Shown here in pieces: positions 6,241 through 13,289 of a stretch of DNA of 14,842 nt (the first letter of the stretch is position 1; every line of letters begins with the position of its first letter). The translations under genes were made by a program, and so were the position numbers. The stretch comes from an uncultured Opitutia bacterium (GTDB lineage Bacteria > Verrucomicrobiota > Verrucomicrobiia > Opitutales > UBA953). Under the pieces are notes generated by a model. That model saw only the letters and a program-made list of their open reading frames with translations, searched no databases and was not told where the DNA came from. The stretch is from NCBI GenBank assembly GCA_903929325.1, contig CAIYUD010000230.1, forward strand, positions 1 to 14,842, given 5' to 3'.

Positions 6241-7968
6241 TCACCGCAGTTCTTTACCGGCACTATCGAGTAACTTGAAGGCTTCGACGTGGTACGTGCC
6301 GTCGGCTTTCGTACCAAGCTTCACCTTACAAGACTTCATCATATCTCGGAAGAAGTCACGGTCTTCGGTAACAATGCGATCGAGGTTAAGCGGGTGGAGT
6401 ACGATATTGATTTCGAGCTCACGATCTGGGCCATAGGTCTCGCGCAACTTACGAATAACACTGAGTAGGCGGCGCTGAATCTCCACTGAAACAGTGCGAG
6501 GATTCTTCACTTTGCCTGTGCCCGTACAATATGGACAACGGGTATAGAGGGTCGTTGTAGCGGACTCAGTGTGACGCTGACGTGTCATCTGGAGCACGCC
6601 CAATTGTGAGATCGGTAGAATCTGGTGTTTCGCCCGGTCAGACGACATTTCGTCGCACATACGATCAAAGACCTTCTTACGGTCCTTGGGATTCTTCATG
6701 TCGATGGTGTCGATCATGATAAGGCCGCCTAAGTTACGCAGACGAATTTGACGGGCAGCCTCACTCACAGCCTCGAGGTTGGCATGGACAATGTAGTCCT
6801 TACCATCTTTCGCAGCACCGCGATGACCGCCCGTATTAACGTCGATCGATGTTAAGGCCTCCGTTTCGTCGATAACGATTTCTCCGCCACTTGGCAAAGG
6901 CACCCGACGCGACATCAGCTGCTCAATCTGGCGCTCAATATTGTAGCGCTCGAAAACCGGAATAGGGTCTTCGTATAGCGCCACCCGAGAACGTGACCGA
7001 GGGGAAATTTCCGCAACCGCTTCCTGGACGGAAGCAAAGTCTGCTGGGTTATCGACGAGAATGCGGTCAACTTCTTCCGTTAAGAAATCTCGAACCGTGC
7101 GTTCAATTAAGCCGGGCTCTTGATAAAGCAGAATTGGGCGTGGGCTTGGGGCATTGATTTTTTCAACAATACCCTGCCAGCGACGTAAGAGTACGTGCAA
7201 GTCGCGCACGAACCATCGCGCCTGCTTCCCTTCACCTGCTGTACGGATAATGACACCCATGCCCTCAGGAATGGTGAGATTGCGCAGGATGTCCTTTAAG
7301 CGATCACGCTCGCGCGGATCTTCAATTTTACGCGAAACGCCGCAGGCGCCGCTAAACGGCATCAAAACAAGGAAACGTCCAGCCAGCGCAATGTTGGTTG
7401 TGGATCGAGGACCCTTGGTACCAATTTGGTCCTTAACGACCTGAATAACAATTTCTGAGCCAACAGGGAAAAGCTGAGGGATGTCCTTCGCTTGATGACG
7501 AGCTTTACGTTGCTTCTGCTCGGCCGACTCATTGTCGCGGATAAACTCAACCTGGGAGTCGTTCGCTGCAGGCAACATGTCCCAGTAGTGCAAGAAAGCG
7601 TTCTTAGGTTGGTCAATATCAACGAAGGCAGCCTTGAGGCCAGCTTCGAGGTTTTGGACGCGCCCCTTAAAGATCGCACCGACCATTCGGTTCTCGTTGC
7701 GATGCTCGAGTTCGAAACGTTCCAGCACGCCGTTATTTAACAGGGCGACGCGTTTTTCAAGCGTCTCACTATTAATAACCAGCTCGCGGTAAATTTCTCG
7801 ATCTTTAGAGAAATGCTTAACGATGCGTTGCAGGAGCGGGAGCTCCTTGCGACGGCCAGCTGCTTCTGCAGCTAACTTATTCGAGTCGACGCCTGAAGGA
7901 GGCGTGGCCTCGTGCAAGTCGTCGTGGTCGTGATCGTGTTCGTGTGAATTAGGCTCTTGTTCGTTCAT
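6241..7968 (-). CDS. rng: Ribonuclease E/G family endoribonuclease, catalytic half only, with His-rich N-terminal extension
   Basis: This is a single-strand-specific endonuclease that starts mRNA decay and trims rRNA precursors in the cytoplasm. In the 575 residues the S1-type region is seen as MVGAIFKGRVQNLEAGLKAA (95-114) with AFVDIDQPKNAFLH. The DNase I-like catalytic region carries TSIDVNTG (Asp376) and GGLIMIDTIDM (Asp420, Asp423), matching the two metal-binding aspartates of the family. The zinc-link cysteines are in RCPYCTGTG (Cys478, Cys481). The protein ends about 90 residues later, so it lacks the long disordered scaffold of E. coli RNase E and resembles RNase G. Unusual is an extension of about 55 residues before the family core, starting MNEQEPNSHEHDHDHDDLHE. 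The gene begins 17 bases after rodA and is surely cotranscribed with it. No Shine-Dalgarno sequence precedes the ATG. Confidence 0.95.
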   Translation of the reverse strand: MNEQEPNSHEHDHDHDDLHEATPPSGVDSNKLAAEAAGRRKELPLLQRIVKHFSKDREIYRELVINSETLEKRVALLNNGVLERFELEHRNENRMVGAIFKGRVQNLEAGLKAAFVDIDQPKNAFLHYWDMLPAANDSQVEFIRDNESAEQKQRKARHQAKDIPQLFPVGSEIVIQVVKDQIGTKGPRSTTNIALAGRFLVLMPFSGACGVSRKIEDPRERDRLKDILRNLTIPEGMGVIIRTAGEGKQARWFVRDLHVLLRRWQGIVEKINAPSPRPILLYQEPGLIERTVRDFLTEEVDRILVDNPADFASVQEAVAEISPRSRSRVALYEDPIPVFERYNIERQIEQLMSRRVPLPSGGEIVIDETEALTSIDVNTGGHRGAAKDGKDYIVHANLEAVSEAARQIRLRNLGGLIMIDTIDMKNPKDRKKVFDRMCDEMSSDRAKHQILPISQLGVLQMTRQRHTESATTTLYTRCPYCTGTGKVKNPRTVSVEIQRRLLSVIRKLRETYGPDRELEINIVLHPLNLDRIVTEDRDFFRDMMKSCKVKLGTKADGTYHVEAFKLLDSAGKELR

Positions 7969-7985
7969 GTTTGGGTGGGTGGCCG

Positions 7986-9308
7986 TTAGGCCGTGGCTGG
8001 AAGCCCCCCACCCTCGCCGCCGGCTGTATGCCGGTGAACGCTCTGGACCAATCCAAGGAGCAAGAAACAGCTGAGGATGAAGGAGCCCCCATAACTAAGG
8101 AGAGGGAGGGGCACGCCGGTAACCGGCATAAGATTAAGATTCATACCGATATTAACAAAGATATGGGTACCGAGAATCGCGGCAACGCCGACTGCAAGGT
8201 AAGCTCCAAAACGATCAACCACCCGCAGGGCGGTGCGCAAGATGCGCCAAAGTAAAAGACCGTAAAGTACGACTAAAACGATTGAGCCGACAAAACCTTG
8301 CTCTTCAGCGTAACCCGAAAAAACAAAGTCATTATGGGCGGCAGCCTCTGGAAGATAGCCTAAGCGAGCTTGAGAGCCTTCGCCGAAGCCGGCACCCGAA
8401 AACCCGCCTTTGCCGACGGCAATCAAGGCCTGGCGCACTTGCCAACTGACGCCAACGCCGCGTGGGTCGATGACCTCTGGGGCGACGAAGGCTAAAATGC
8501 GCTCACGTTGATAGTCTTTAAGTAGGATAAACCAGGCCTGTTCTTCGTGATCACCACGCACGGCAACGGCTGGATTGCGGTCGCTAGGGTGTGCAAGGGC
8601 ATAAGCCTCCACGCGCGTTGCATACTCAGAAAGGTCGATCGCGACGAGTGAAAGCAAGACGACGAGAGCTACTCCAACCGCGATAAAGAATCTCCGACTG
8701 AGATTGGCGGCAAAAAGTAAAGCGGCTGACAGCGGAATAAAGATGATAGCTGAACCTAGGTCCGGTTGCTTGAAAATCAAGACAAAGGGCGCCAAGGCAA
8801 TACCCGTCGCCCCTAAGAGCGCCTGCCAGCTCTCATTCAACCGGCCGACATGAGATCGCGCGAGAAACGTCGCTAAAAAAATCAGCGTTGTTACTTTAGC
8901 GAATTCCGAAGGCTGGATAGAAAAGAATCCTAAATTAATCCACCGACGGGCTCCATAAACGCTGCGGATGATTGAACCTAAATCCGTGTTTAAGACTGAG
9001 CAAAGAAAAATTGGGATCAGTAAGACTAAGCCGCCGAGGTAAATCCACCGGGCATATCGGCGTATTTCTCGGTAATCTAAAACCGAAACCGCCCAATAGG
9101 CCATCCAGCCAATAACCATGAAAACAAGTTGTTGCTGATGAAAGTCCGATTCACGGAGAGCCCCTGAAGACAGAATGGAAAAATAGCCGATGACACACAG
9201 GGCGGCAATAATCACGACCTGGGTCCAATCGGTAATCCGCACAAAAGAAACCACACCGTCGCGGGTCTGCGTCAGCCAGGTTGATTTCATGGGGGCGGAA
9301 TTCGCCAT
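7986..9308 (-). CDS. rodA: SEDS-family peptidoglycan glycosyltransferase, RodA type
   Basis: This integral membrane protein polymerises lipid II into glycan strands during cell elongation, normally together with a class B penicillin-binding protein. The 440 residues contain about ten hydrophobic segments and the SEDS hallmarks: GARRWINLGFFSIQPSEFAK (119-138), KQPDLGSA (180-187, Asp183), LPEAAAHNDFVFSGYAEEQG (319-338) and the end GVPLPLLSYGGSF (398-410). I favour RodA over FtsW because of the YQRERIL segment, the NIGMNLNLMPVTGVPLPL region and the C-terminal VQSVHRH; an FtsW assignment is not fully excluded. A long outside loop (about 225-285) is moderately expanded. It is the first gene of a rodA-rng pair. 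A link between rod-shape genes and RNase G is known in enterobacteria (cafA by mreBCD), so the pairing is less random than it looks. Confidence 0.9.
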   Translation of the reverse strand: MANSAPMKSTWLTQTRDGVVSFVRITDWTQVVIIAALCVIGYFSILSSGALRESDFHQQQLVFMVIGWMAYWAVSVLDYREIRRYARWIYLGGLVLLIPIFLCSVLNTDLGSIIRSVYGARRWINLGFFSIQPSEFAKVTTLIFLATFLARSHVGRLNESWQALLGATGIALAPFVLIFKQPDLGSAIIFIPLSAALLFAANLSRRFFIAVGVALVVLLSLVAIDLSEYATRVEAYALAHPSDRNPAVAVRGDHEEQAWFILLKDYQRERILAFVAPEVIDPRGVGVSWQVRQALIAVGKGGFSGAGFGEGSQARLGYLPEAAAHNDFVFSGYAEEQGFVGSIVLVVLYGLLLWRILRTALRVVDRFGAYLAVGVAAILGTHIFVNIGMNLNLMPVTGVPLPLLSYGGSFILSCFLLLGLVQSVHRHTAGGEGGGLPATA

Positions 9309-9338
9309 AGGTCCAAGTTAGAGACCAACCCGCCGAGC

Positions 9339-9363
9339 CGCAAGCCGGGGAAAAGGGCTTGCG
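9339..9363. promoter_or_regulatory. Inverted repeat in the divergent rodA/rny control region
   Basis: CGCAAGCC (9339-9346) and GGCTTGCG (9356-9363) form a perfect 8-bp inverted repeat around a 9-base centre, near the middle of the 98-base gap. Each arm carries TTGCG pointing outward, which could act as a -35 element for rodA (with TCTAAC 15 bases on) and less clearly for rny. An operator or a divergent promoter element is an inference. Confidence 0.4.
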
Positions 9364-9406
9364 ACTGCGGCCAGTCCGACAAGCCTAGAAACGGACCCTT
9401 AAGGCC

Positions 9407-10843
9407 ATGGCCGTAGCTACCGACCAAAACATCATTGCCGCTGTGGCCTTCTCATCAGGGGGGATTGTAGCCTATGCCGTCGCCAAGTGGCGGGAGACAA
9501 CCCTCAACGAAATGCATGAGCGGCGCTTGCGGACAGAAGTCGAAATTGCGCGGCGCGAAACCGCCGCCGAAGCCTCGGGTCTAAAAGCGCTTGCTGAATC
9601 CGAAAGCACTGAAGCTCGACGTCTCGTCGAAGATGCGCGTAAAGAAATCAACGAAGCGACGCAGGCGAAAACCAAAGCTGTCGCAGAACAATTACGGGCA
9701 CGTCAAGAAACCCTGCGCCTGGCAAACCTCCCGATAGAGGAATTACGCAAGGCAGCTATTGAAGCCATGCGATCAGACTGCGTAACCGAAGCCCGTCACC
9801 TGCACGATAGCATCCTCAGCGAAGCTGAAGATCAAGTTGCTGGTGAAGCTCGACGACGACTCATCGCAGCGATGCAACGACTCGCACCCGTTGTCACACA
9901 ACAATCCACAGCCGTTTCCGTTTCCATTCCTAGCGAAGAAATGAAAGGGCGTCTGATTGGACGTGATGGTCGTAACATTCGGACCTTCGAGCAATCCACC
10001 GGAACTTCACTGCTGATTGATGAAACGCCCGATGCGGTACTCATTTCTTGCTTTGATCCTGTCCGCCGAGAAATCGCACGCATCGCCCTCCAGGCCGTAG
10101 TTTCAGACGGTCGTGTCTCCCCTGCCCTTATTGAAGAATACGTCGCCACCGCACGCACACGTGTGATTGATTCTGCCCGTCAACTCGGCCGCGCGGCTGT
10201 ACGCGATCTCGGACTTCCACCGCTCGAGCCCATTGTCGAAGAATTACTGGGCAAGCTACACTTCCGACTTTCTTCGAACCAAAATACCTTAGACCACTCC
10301 ATCGAAGTTGCCCGGCTGTGCTCAATGATAGCGTCCGAGCTCGGACTTGATCCACTCCCTGCTAAGCGCGCCGGCCTGCTCCATGACTTAGGGAAAGCTA
10401 TCGAAGCAGAAGCAGAGAGCAGCCATGCGCTCGCGGGTGCTTCACTTTTACAACGCTTAGGAGAAGATCCGCGCGTCGTGAATGCAGTCGCCGCTCATCA
10501 CCGCGAAGTTGAACCAGAATCCGTCTACGCACCTTTAGTGATGATCGCGGATACCATAAGTGGATCTCGCCCAGGCGCACGTAGTTCGAGCATCGAAGGA
10601 CTCATTCGACGTCAGCGCGGCTTAGAAGAAATCGCTCTCGGCTTTACGGGAGTCTCGGAAGCATTTGCAGTGCAAGCCGGGCGTGAACTTCGCGTGATTG
10701 TTCAGCCAGAGCAAATTGACGATGCCACGGCAGGTGATTTAGCCCGTCGTATCCGCATTCAAGTCGAACAAACGCTGAGTTTCCCCGGAACCGTGCGTAT
10801 TGTGGTCATTCGTGAGCGTCGGTTCATGGATGAGGCGCGTTAA
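9407..10843 (+). CDS. rny: Ribonuclease Y
   Basis: This is a membrane-anchored endoribonuclease that starts mRNA turnover in bacteria such as Bacillus. The 478 residues show the complete order of the family. A short hydrophobic N-terminal segment (about 9-26, IIAAVAFSSGGIVAYAVA) is followed by a charged coiled coil rich in Glu, Arg and Ala (about 30-160), then a KH domain with SEEMKGRLIGRDGRNIRTFE (177-196; the GRDG loop is at 185-188), then the HD domain with DHSIEVA (His297) and LLHDLGKAIEAE (His326-Asp327), SSHALAG and AAHHREVEP. It ends with the usual VRIVVIRE segment. It is slightly shorter than the typical 520 residues because the coiled coil is shorter. It is transcribed divergently from rodA-rng, so the window carries both main classes of decay-initiating endonuclease. 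No Shine-Dalgarno sequence is present, and CCTTAAGG lies directly before the start. Confidence 0.97.
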   Translation: MAVATDQNIIAAVAFSSGGIVAYAVAKWRETTLNEMHERRLRTEVEIARRETAAEASGLKALAESESTEARRLVEDARKEINEATQAKTKAVAEQLRARQETLRLANLPIEELRKAAIEAMRSDCVTEARHLHDSILSEAEDQVAGEARRRLIAAMQRLAPVVTQQSTAVSVSIPSEEMKGRLIGRDGRNIRTFEQSTGTSLLIDETPDAVLISCFDPVRREIARIALQAVVSDGRVSPALIEEYVATARTRVIDSARQLGRAAVRDLGLPPLEPIVEELLGKLHFRLSSNQNTLDHSIEVARLCSMIASELGLDPLPAKRAGLLHDLGKAIEAEAESSHALAGASLLQRLGEDPRVVNAVAAHHREVEPESVYAPLVMIADTISGSRPGARSSSIEGLIRRQRGLEEIALGFTGVSEAFAVQAGRELRVIVQPEQIDDATAGDLARRIRIQVEQTLSFPGTVRIVVIRERRFMDEAR

Positions 10844-10882
10844 GACCCGTTTCCTCTTGCCCCGTGCGATAGCCCCTGTCAT

Positions 10883-10914
10883 GTAGGAGGTTCGCGACAT
10901 TCTGTCGCTACCTC
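10883..10914 (+). repeat. REP-like hairpin with GTAG foot
   Basis: GTAG (10883-10886) precedes a stem made of GAGGT/ACCTC and, after a small bulge, GCGACA/TGTCGC with a TTC loop. A GTAG tetranucleotide at the foot of an intergenic hairpin is the mark of REP sequences processed by RAYT (TnpA-REP) proteins. The stem is not followed by a T run, so it is a poor terminator. Whether other copies exist cannot be seen in this window. Confidence 0.5.
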
Positions 10915-10923
10915 TGCTGGCTC

Positions 10924-10939
10924 GGGGATATGTATCCCC
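10924..10939. repeat. Short near-palindrome, second hairpin downstream of rny
   Basis: GGGGATA (10924-10930), TG, TATCCCC (10933-10939). It is a nearly perfect 16-base palindrome between the REP-like hairpin and the GCTAGC hairpin. It could be part of the same mobile hairpin unit or a protein site. There is no T run, so I do not call it a terminator. Confidence 0.45.
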
Positions 10940-10946
10940 TTCATCT

Positions 10947-10973
10947 GCTAGCTACTATCGCGGCTCACGCCGC
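10947..10973 (+). repeat. Small hairpin with flanking GCTAGC, possible REP-like repeat copy 2
   Basis: GCTAGC (10947-10952), 8 bases, then CGGCTCACGCCG (10961-10972), extended here to GCGGC/GCCGC around TCAC. It matches the reverse-strand element at 3601-3627. It is the third hairpin in the 177-base gap after rny and lies about 50 bases before the next start codon. I see nothing else in this gap. Confidence 0.45.
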
Positions 10974-11020
10974 ACCACAAACGTCCTCCGCCTAGCGCTG
11001 GACCACAGACCCAAGAAAAC

Positions 11021-11956
11021 ATGCAACCCGAAGATACCTCGGCCCAACCCGCCGAAAACCAAAATGCCGCCGCTCCTGCGCCGGAAAACCGCCCCAGCCT
11101 CCGTGACGCTAAGCTGGAAAGCGCCCACACCGAACTCCCCCCGATGTCCGTGATCGGTGGCTCAACAACCCCAACCGCTGCACCTGGACAGATTGCTCAA
11201 CCTAAACAATACGGTCGTCGCGGTGCGCCTAACGGCAACGGCGGCAATACCGGCAAAGGAAATGTACGGCCTAACATTGGCGCGATTACTAACCCTGCTG
11301 ACTTAGTTGAGAAACTCTCGGGCAATGCAGCTCAAGGTTACGCCGGCGGACAAGAGCGTCGTGAAGAACGTCCTCGTTACGAAGATCGTCCTCGTCGCGA
11401 AGAACGCCCTCGCTACGAAGACCGTCCCCGTCGTGAAGACCAAGCTCCTGGCAGCAACCCTGCTGAGGCCCCATCGCAACCTCAAGGCGGACGCACTGAA
11501 AGCGAACTTCGTGCGGAACGCGAATACCGTGCAGCTCGCAATGATCGTGGTCCACGCGGTCCTCGCCCAGAAGGCGAACGTCGTGAACCTCGCAACGAAT
11601 TCCGTGGCGAGCCCCGTGGTGAACGTCGTGAGCCTCGTAACGAACAACCTCGTGGCGAACGCCGCGAAGGTCGTCCAGAGCGCGCTCGCATTCAAATCGA
11701 GCCTGTCGTCATTCCCCTTCAAAAGCCGACAGGCCTTTGGGCAAGTATCACTCGCTTCTTTGCTTCTCTTTGGGGCATTCCAAAGCGTGCTGAATTCATT
11801 CCTCAACAACGCCCAGGAGATAACCATCGTCGTGATGGGTATCGCCAAGATGGCCGCCGTGACGGACGTCGCGATGGACATCGTAGTGGCGGTCGACCAC
11901 GTGGCCCTGGCGGTCGCGGTCCCGGCAGTCGCGGACCTCGCCCCTATCAAGGCTAA
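11021..11956 (+). CDS. Arg/Glu/Pro-rich intrinsically disordered protein with an internal amphipathic helix; candidate RNA-decay scaffold
   Basis: No known family is recognised. The 311 residues are mostly low-complexity: an Ala/Pro/Asn-rich N-terminus (1-65), a Gly/Asn stretch (66-90), a short helix-prone segment ADLVEKLSG (93-101), then Arg-rich repeats (112-140 and 185-222, for example REERPRYEDRPR twice and GERREPRNE twice). The C-terminus is Gly/Arg-rich (265-311) with many RDG and RGP steps. In the middle lies one ordered-looking stretch, IQIEPVVIPLQKP followed by GLWASITRFFASLWG (238-252), an amphipathic, aromatic helix of the kind that lies on a membrane surface. Such a mix of Arg-rich RNA-binding regions and one membrane helix recalls the C-terminal half of E. 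coli RNase E, which the RNase E/G gene here lacks. The gene follows rny on the same strand and ends at a strong terminator. RNA binding and scaffolding are inferred only. Confidence 0.85.
   Translation: MQPEDTSAQPAENQNAAAPAPENRPSLRDAKLESAHTELPPMSVIGGSTTPTAAPGQIAQPKQYGRRGAPNGNGGNTGKGNVRPNIGAITNPADLVEKLSGNAAQGYAGGQERREERPRYEDRPRREERPRYEDRPRREDQAPGSNPAEAPSQPQGGRTESELRAEREYRAARNDRGPRGPRPEGERREPRNEFRGEPRGERREPRNEQPRGERREGRPERARIQIEPVVIPLQKPTGLWASITRFFASLWGIPKRAEFIPQQRPGDNHRRDGYRQDGRRDGRRDGHRSGGRPRGPGGRGPGSRGPRPYQG
11360..11431 (+). repeat. Two tandem 36-base units within the disordered-protein gene
   Basis: The bases encode REERPRYEDRPR twice in a row (residues 114-137), and a third unit begins with RRED. 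The two DNA copies differ mainly at third codon positions, so the protein repeat appears to be under selection after an older duplication. A second, looser repeat (GERREPRNE at residues 185-193 and 200-208) follows at about 11573-11680. Confidence 0.85.
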
Positions 11957-11963
11957 CTGAAAT

Positions 11964-11990
11964 GGGGGCGCTCAAGCGCCCCCTTCCTTT
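11964..11990 (+). terminator. Intrinsic terminator (or attenuator) directly upstream of murA
   Basis: GGGGGCGC (11964-11971), loop TCAA, GCGCCCCC (11976-11983), then TTCCTTT. The stem is very stable and the T run is broken by CC. It starts 7 bases after the stop of the disordered-protein gene and ends only 13 bases before the murA ATG. Confidence 0.85.
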
Positions 11991-11996
11991 GTCTCT

Positions 11997-13289
11997 ATGC
12001 TCCAGGTCGCACGCATTATCGGGGGTCGCCGCTTACAGGGCGAAGTGCGTGCTGCAGGATCGAAGAACGCGTGTTTGCCGATTTTGGCCGCCACGCTGCT
12101 CACAAGCGATGCCGTGACGCTTCGCAACGTCCCCAATCTGAGCGACGTCCAATATATGCTGGAGATCCTTCAGCATCAAGGCGCTCAAGTCTCTCAACCC
12201 GCGCCTGGCACCTGGGTTGTCCGCGCGGAAAACGTAAGCCATCGTACGCCTTATGATCTCGTTCGTAAGATGCGTGCTTCGATTTGTTTACTCGGCGCGC
12301 TTGTCGGTCGGCTGCGTCGCTGCGAGATTGCCCTTCCCGGTGGCTGCATCATCGGCCCGCGGCCGATTGACCTTCACTTGAAAGGACTCGCACGCCTTGG
12401 TTGCGATATCCGTCACGACGCTGGCTACGTACATGTGGACGCAAGTAAAGCCCGCGGGGAATACGTCTTCCTTGGCGGTCGCATGGGCTCAACCGTATTA
12501 GGCACCGCGAACCTCGTGATGGCGGCAACCTTAACCCCTGGCACAACCCGCATCGACAGCGCTGCCTGCGAACCGGAGGTTGTTGATTTGTGCAACATGC
12601 TTGTGCGCATGGGCGCGCGGATCGAGGGCATTGGTAGCCCAAGTCTAAGTATTGAAGGCGTTGAACGACTTCACGGTTGCGAGCATACCGTTATTGGTGA
12701 CCGCATTGAAGCAGGCACATACCTGGCCGCAGGTGCGATTACCGATGGCGATGTAACCGTACGCGATATCGCCGTTGAGCACCTTGGCGCATTTCTCGAC
12801 AAGCTCGAAGAATCGGGTGTCAAAATTCAAACAGGGAAAAATTTCGTGCGGGCAATTGGACGTCCAACAAAACCCATCGAAGTCACCACTCAACCTTTTC
12901 CAGGTTTCCCCACTGATCTGCAGGCACAAATCATGGCCCTGCAACTCACCGTCAATGGACTGACCACAGTCACCGAGCGCATCTACCCTAACCGGTTTAT
13001 GCATGTACCTGAATTACAACGTATGGGCGCGCAGATTGATATCGAAGGCGCCACTGCGATCATCAAAGGCGGCCGGCCACTTTCGGGTGCACCCGTTATG
13101 GCCTCTGACCTACGCGCCTCCGCTGCCCTTATTCTCGCAGGACTTGCCGCTACAGGCGAAACGTGGGTTCAACGCCTTTACCATCTCGATCGTGGCTACG
13201 AAGCATTTGATGCCCGACTCACTGCGCTCGGTGCAGACATTCAACGTCTCCCTGCCAGCCAACTCCCTTCAGGCTTCGGCGAGGAGTAA
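11997..13289 (+). CDS. murA: UDP-N-acetylglucosamine 1-carboxyvinyltransferase
   Basis: The enzyme transfers enolpyruvate from PEP to UDP-GlcNAc, the first committed step of peptidoglycan synthesis, in the cytoplasm. The 430 residues fit the family over the whole length. The substrate lysine and asparagine are in GSKNACLPILAA (Lys23, Asn24). The catalytic loop reads LPGGCIIGPRPIDLH with Cys117 at the position of E. coli Cys115, which predicts fosfomycin sensitivity. FPTDLQAQIMAL contains the conserved Asp307, and LDRGYEAFDARL near the C-terminus contains Arg399. The ATG at 11997 fits the family N-terminus (an IxGG.RLQGEV start). It is only 13 bases from the upstream hairpin and has no Shine-Dalgarno sequence, so the promoter must lie further up, or initiation is unusual. 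Its stop codon touches the ruvB stop. Confidence 0.97.
   Translation: MLQVARIIGGRRLQGEVRAAGSKNACLPILAATLLTSDAVTLRNVPNLSDVQYMLEILQHQGAQVSQPAPGTWVVRAENVSHRTPYDLVRKMRASICLLGALVGRLRRCEIALPGGCIIGPRPIDLHLKGLARLGCDIRHDAGYVHVDASKARGEYVFLGGRMGSTVLGTANLVMAATLTPGTTRIDSAACEPEVVDLCNMLVRMGARIEGIGSPSLSIEGVERLHGCEHTVIGDRIEAGTYLAAGAITDGDVTVRDIAVEHLGAFLDKLEESGVKIQTGKNFVRAIGRPTKPIEVTTQPFPGFPTDLQAQIMALQLTVNGLTTVTERIYPNRFMHVPELQRMGAQIDIEGATAIIKGGRPLSGAPVMASDLRASAALILAGLAATGETWVQRLYHLDRGYEAFDARLTALGADIQRLPASQLPSGFGEE

Noticed and set aside
7971..8255. A 94-codon forward frame across the 3' end of rodA
   Set aside because: It is antisense to the conserved C-terminal SEDS motifs and has no own features.
11360..11431. 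Short tandem repeats considered as a CRISPR-like array
   Set aside because: The units are directly adjacent, without spacers, are in frame, and encode a clear protein repeat.
11303..11950. Long open frames of 215 and 217 codons on the reverse strand and in another forward frame across the disordered-protein gene
   Set aside because: They arise from the biased, repetitive Arg/Glu/Pro codons of the real gene. Their translations are low-complexity Thr/Ala/Val-rich, with no signal of selection visible.
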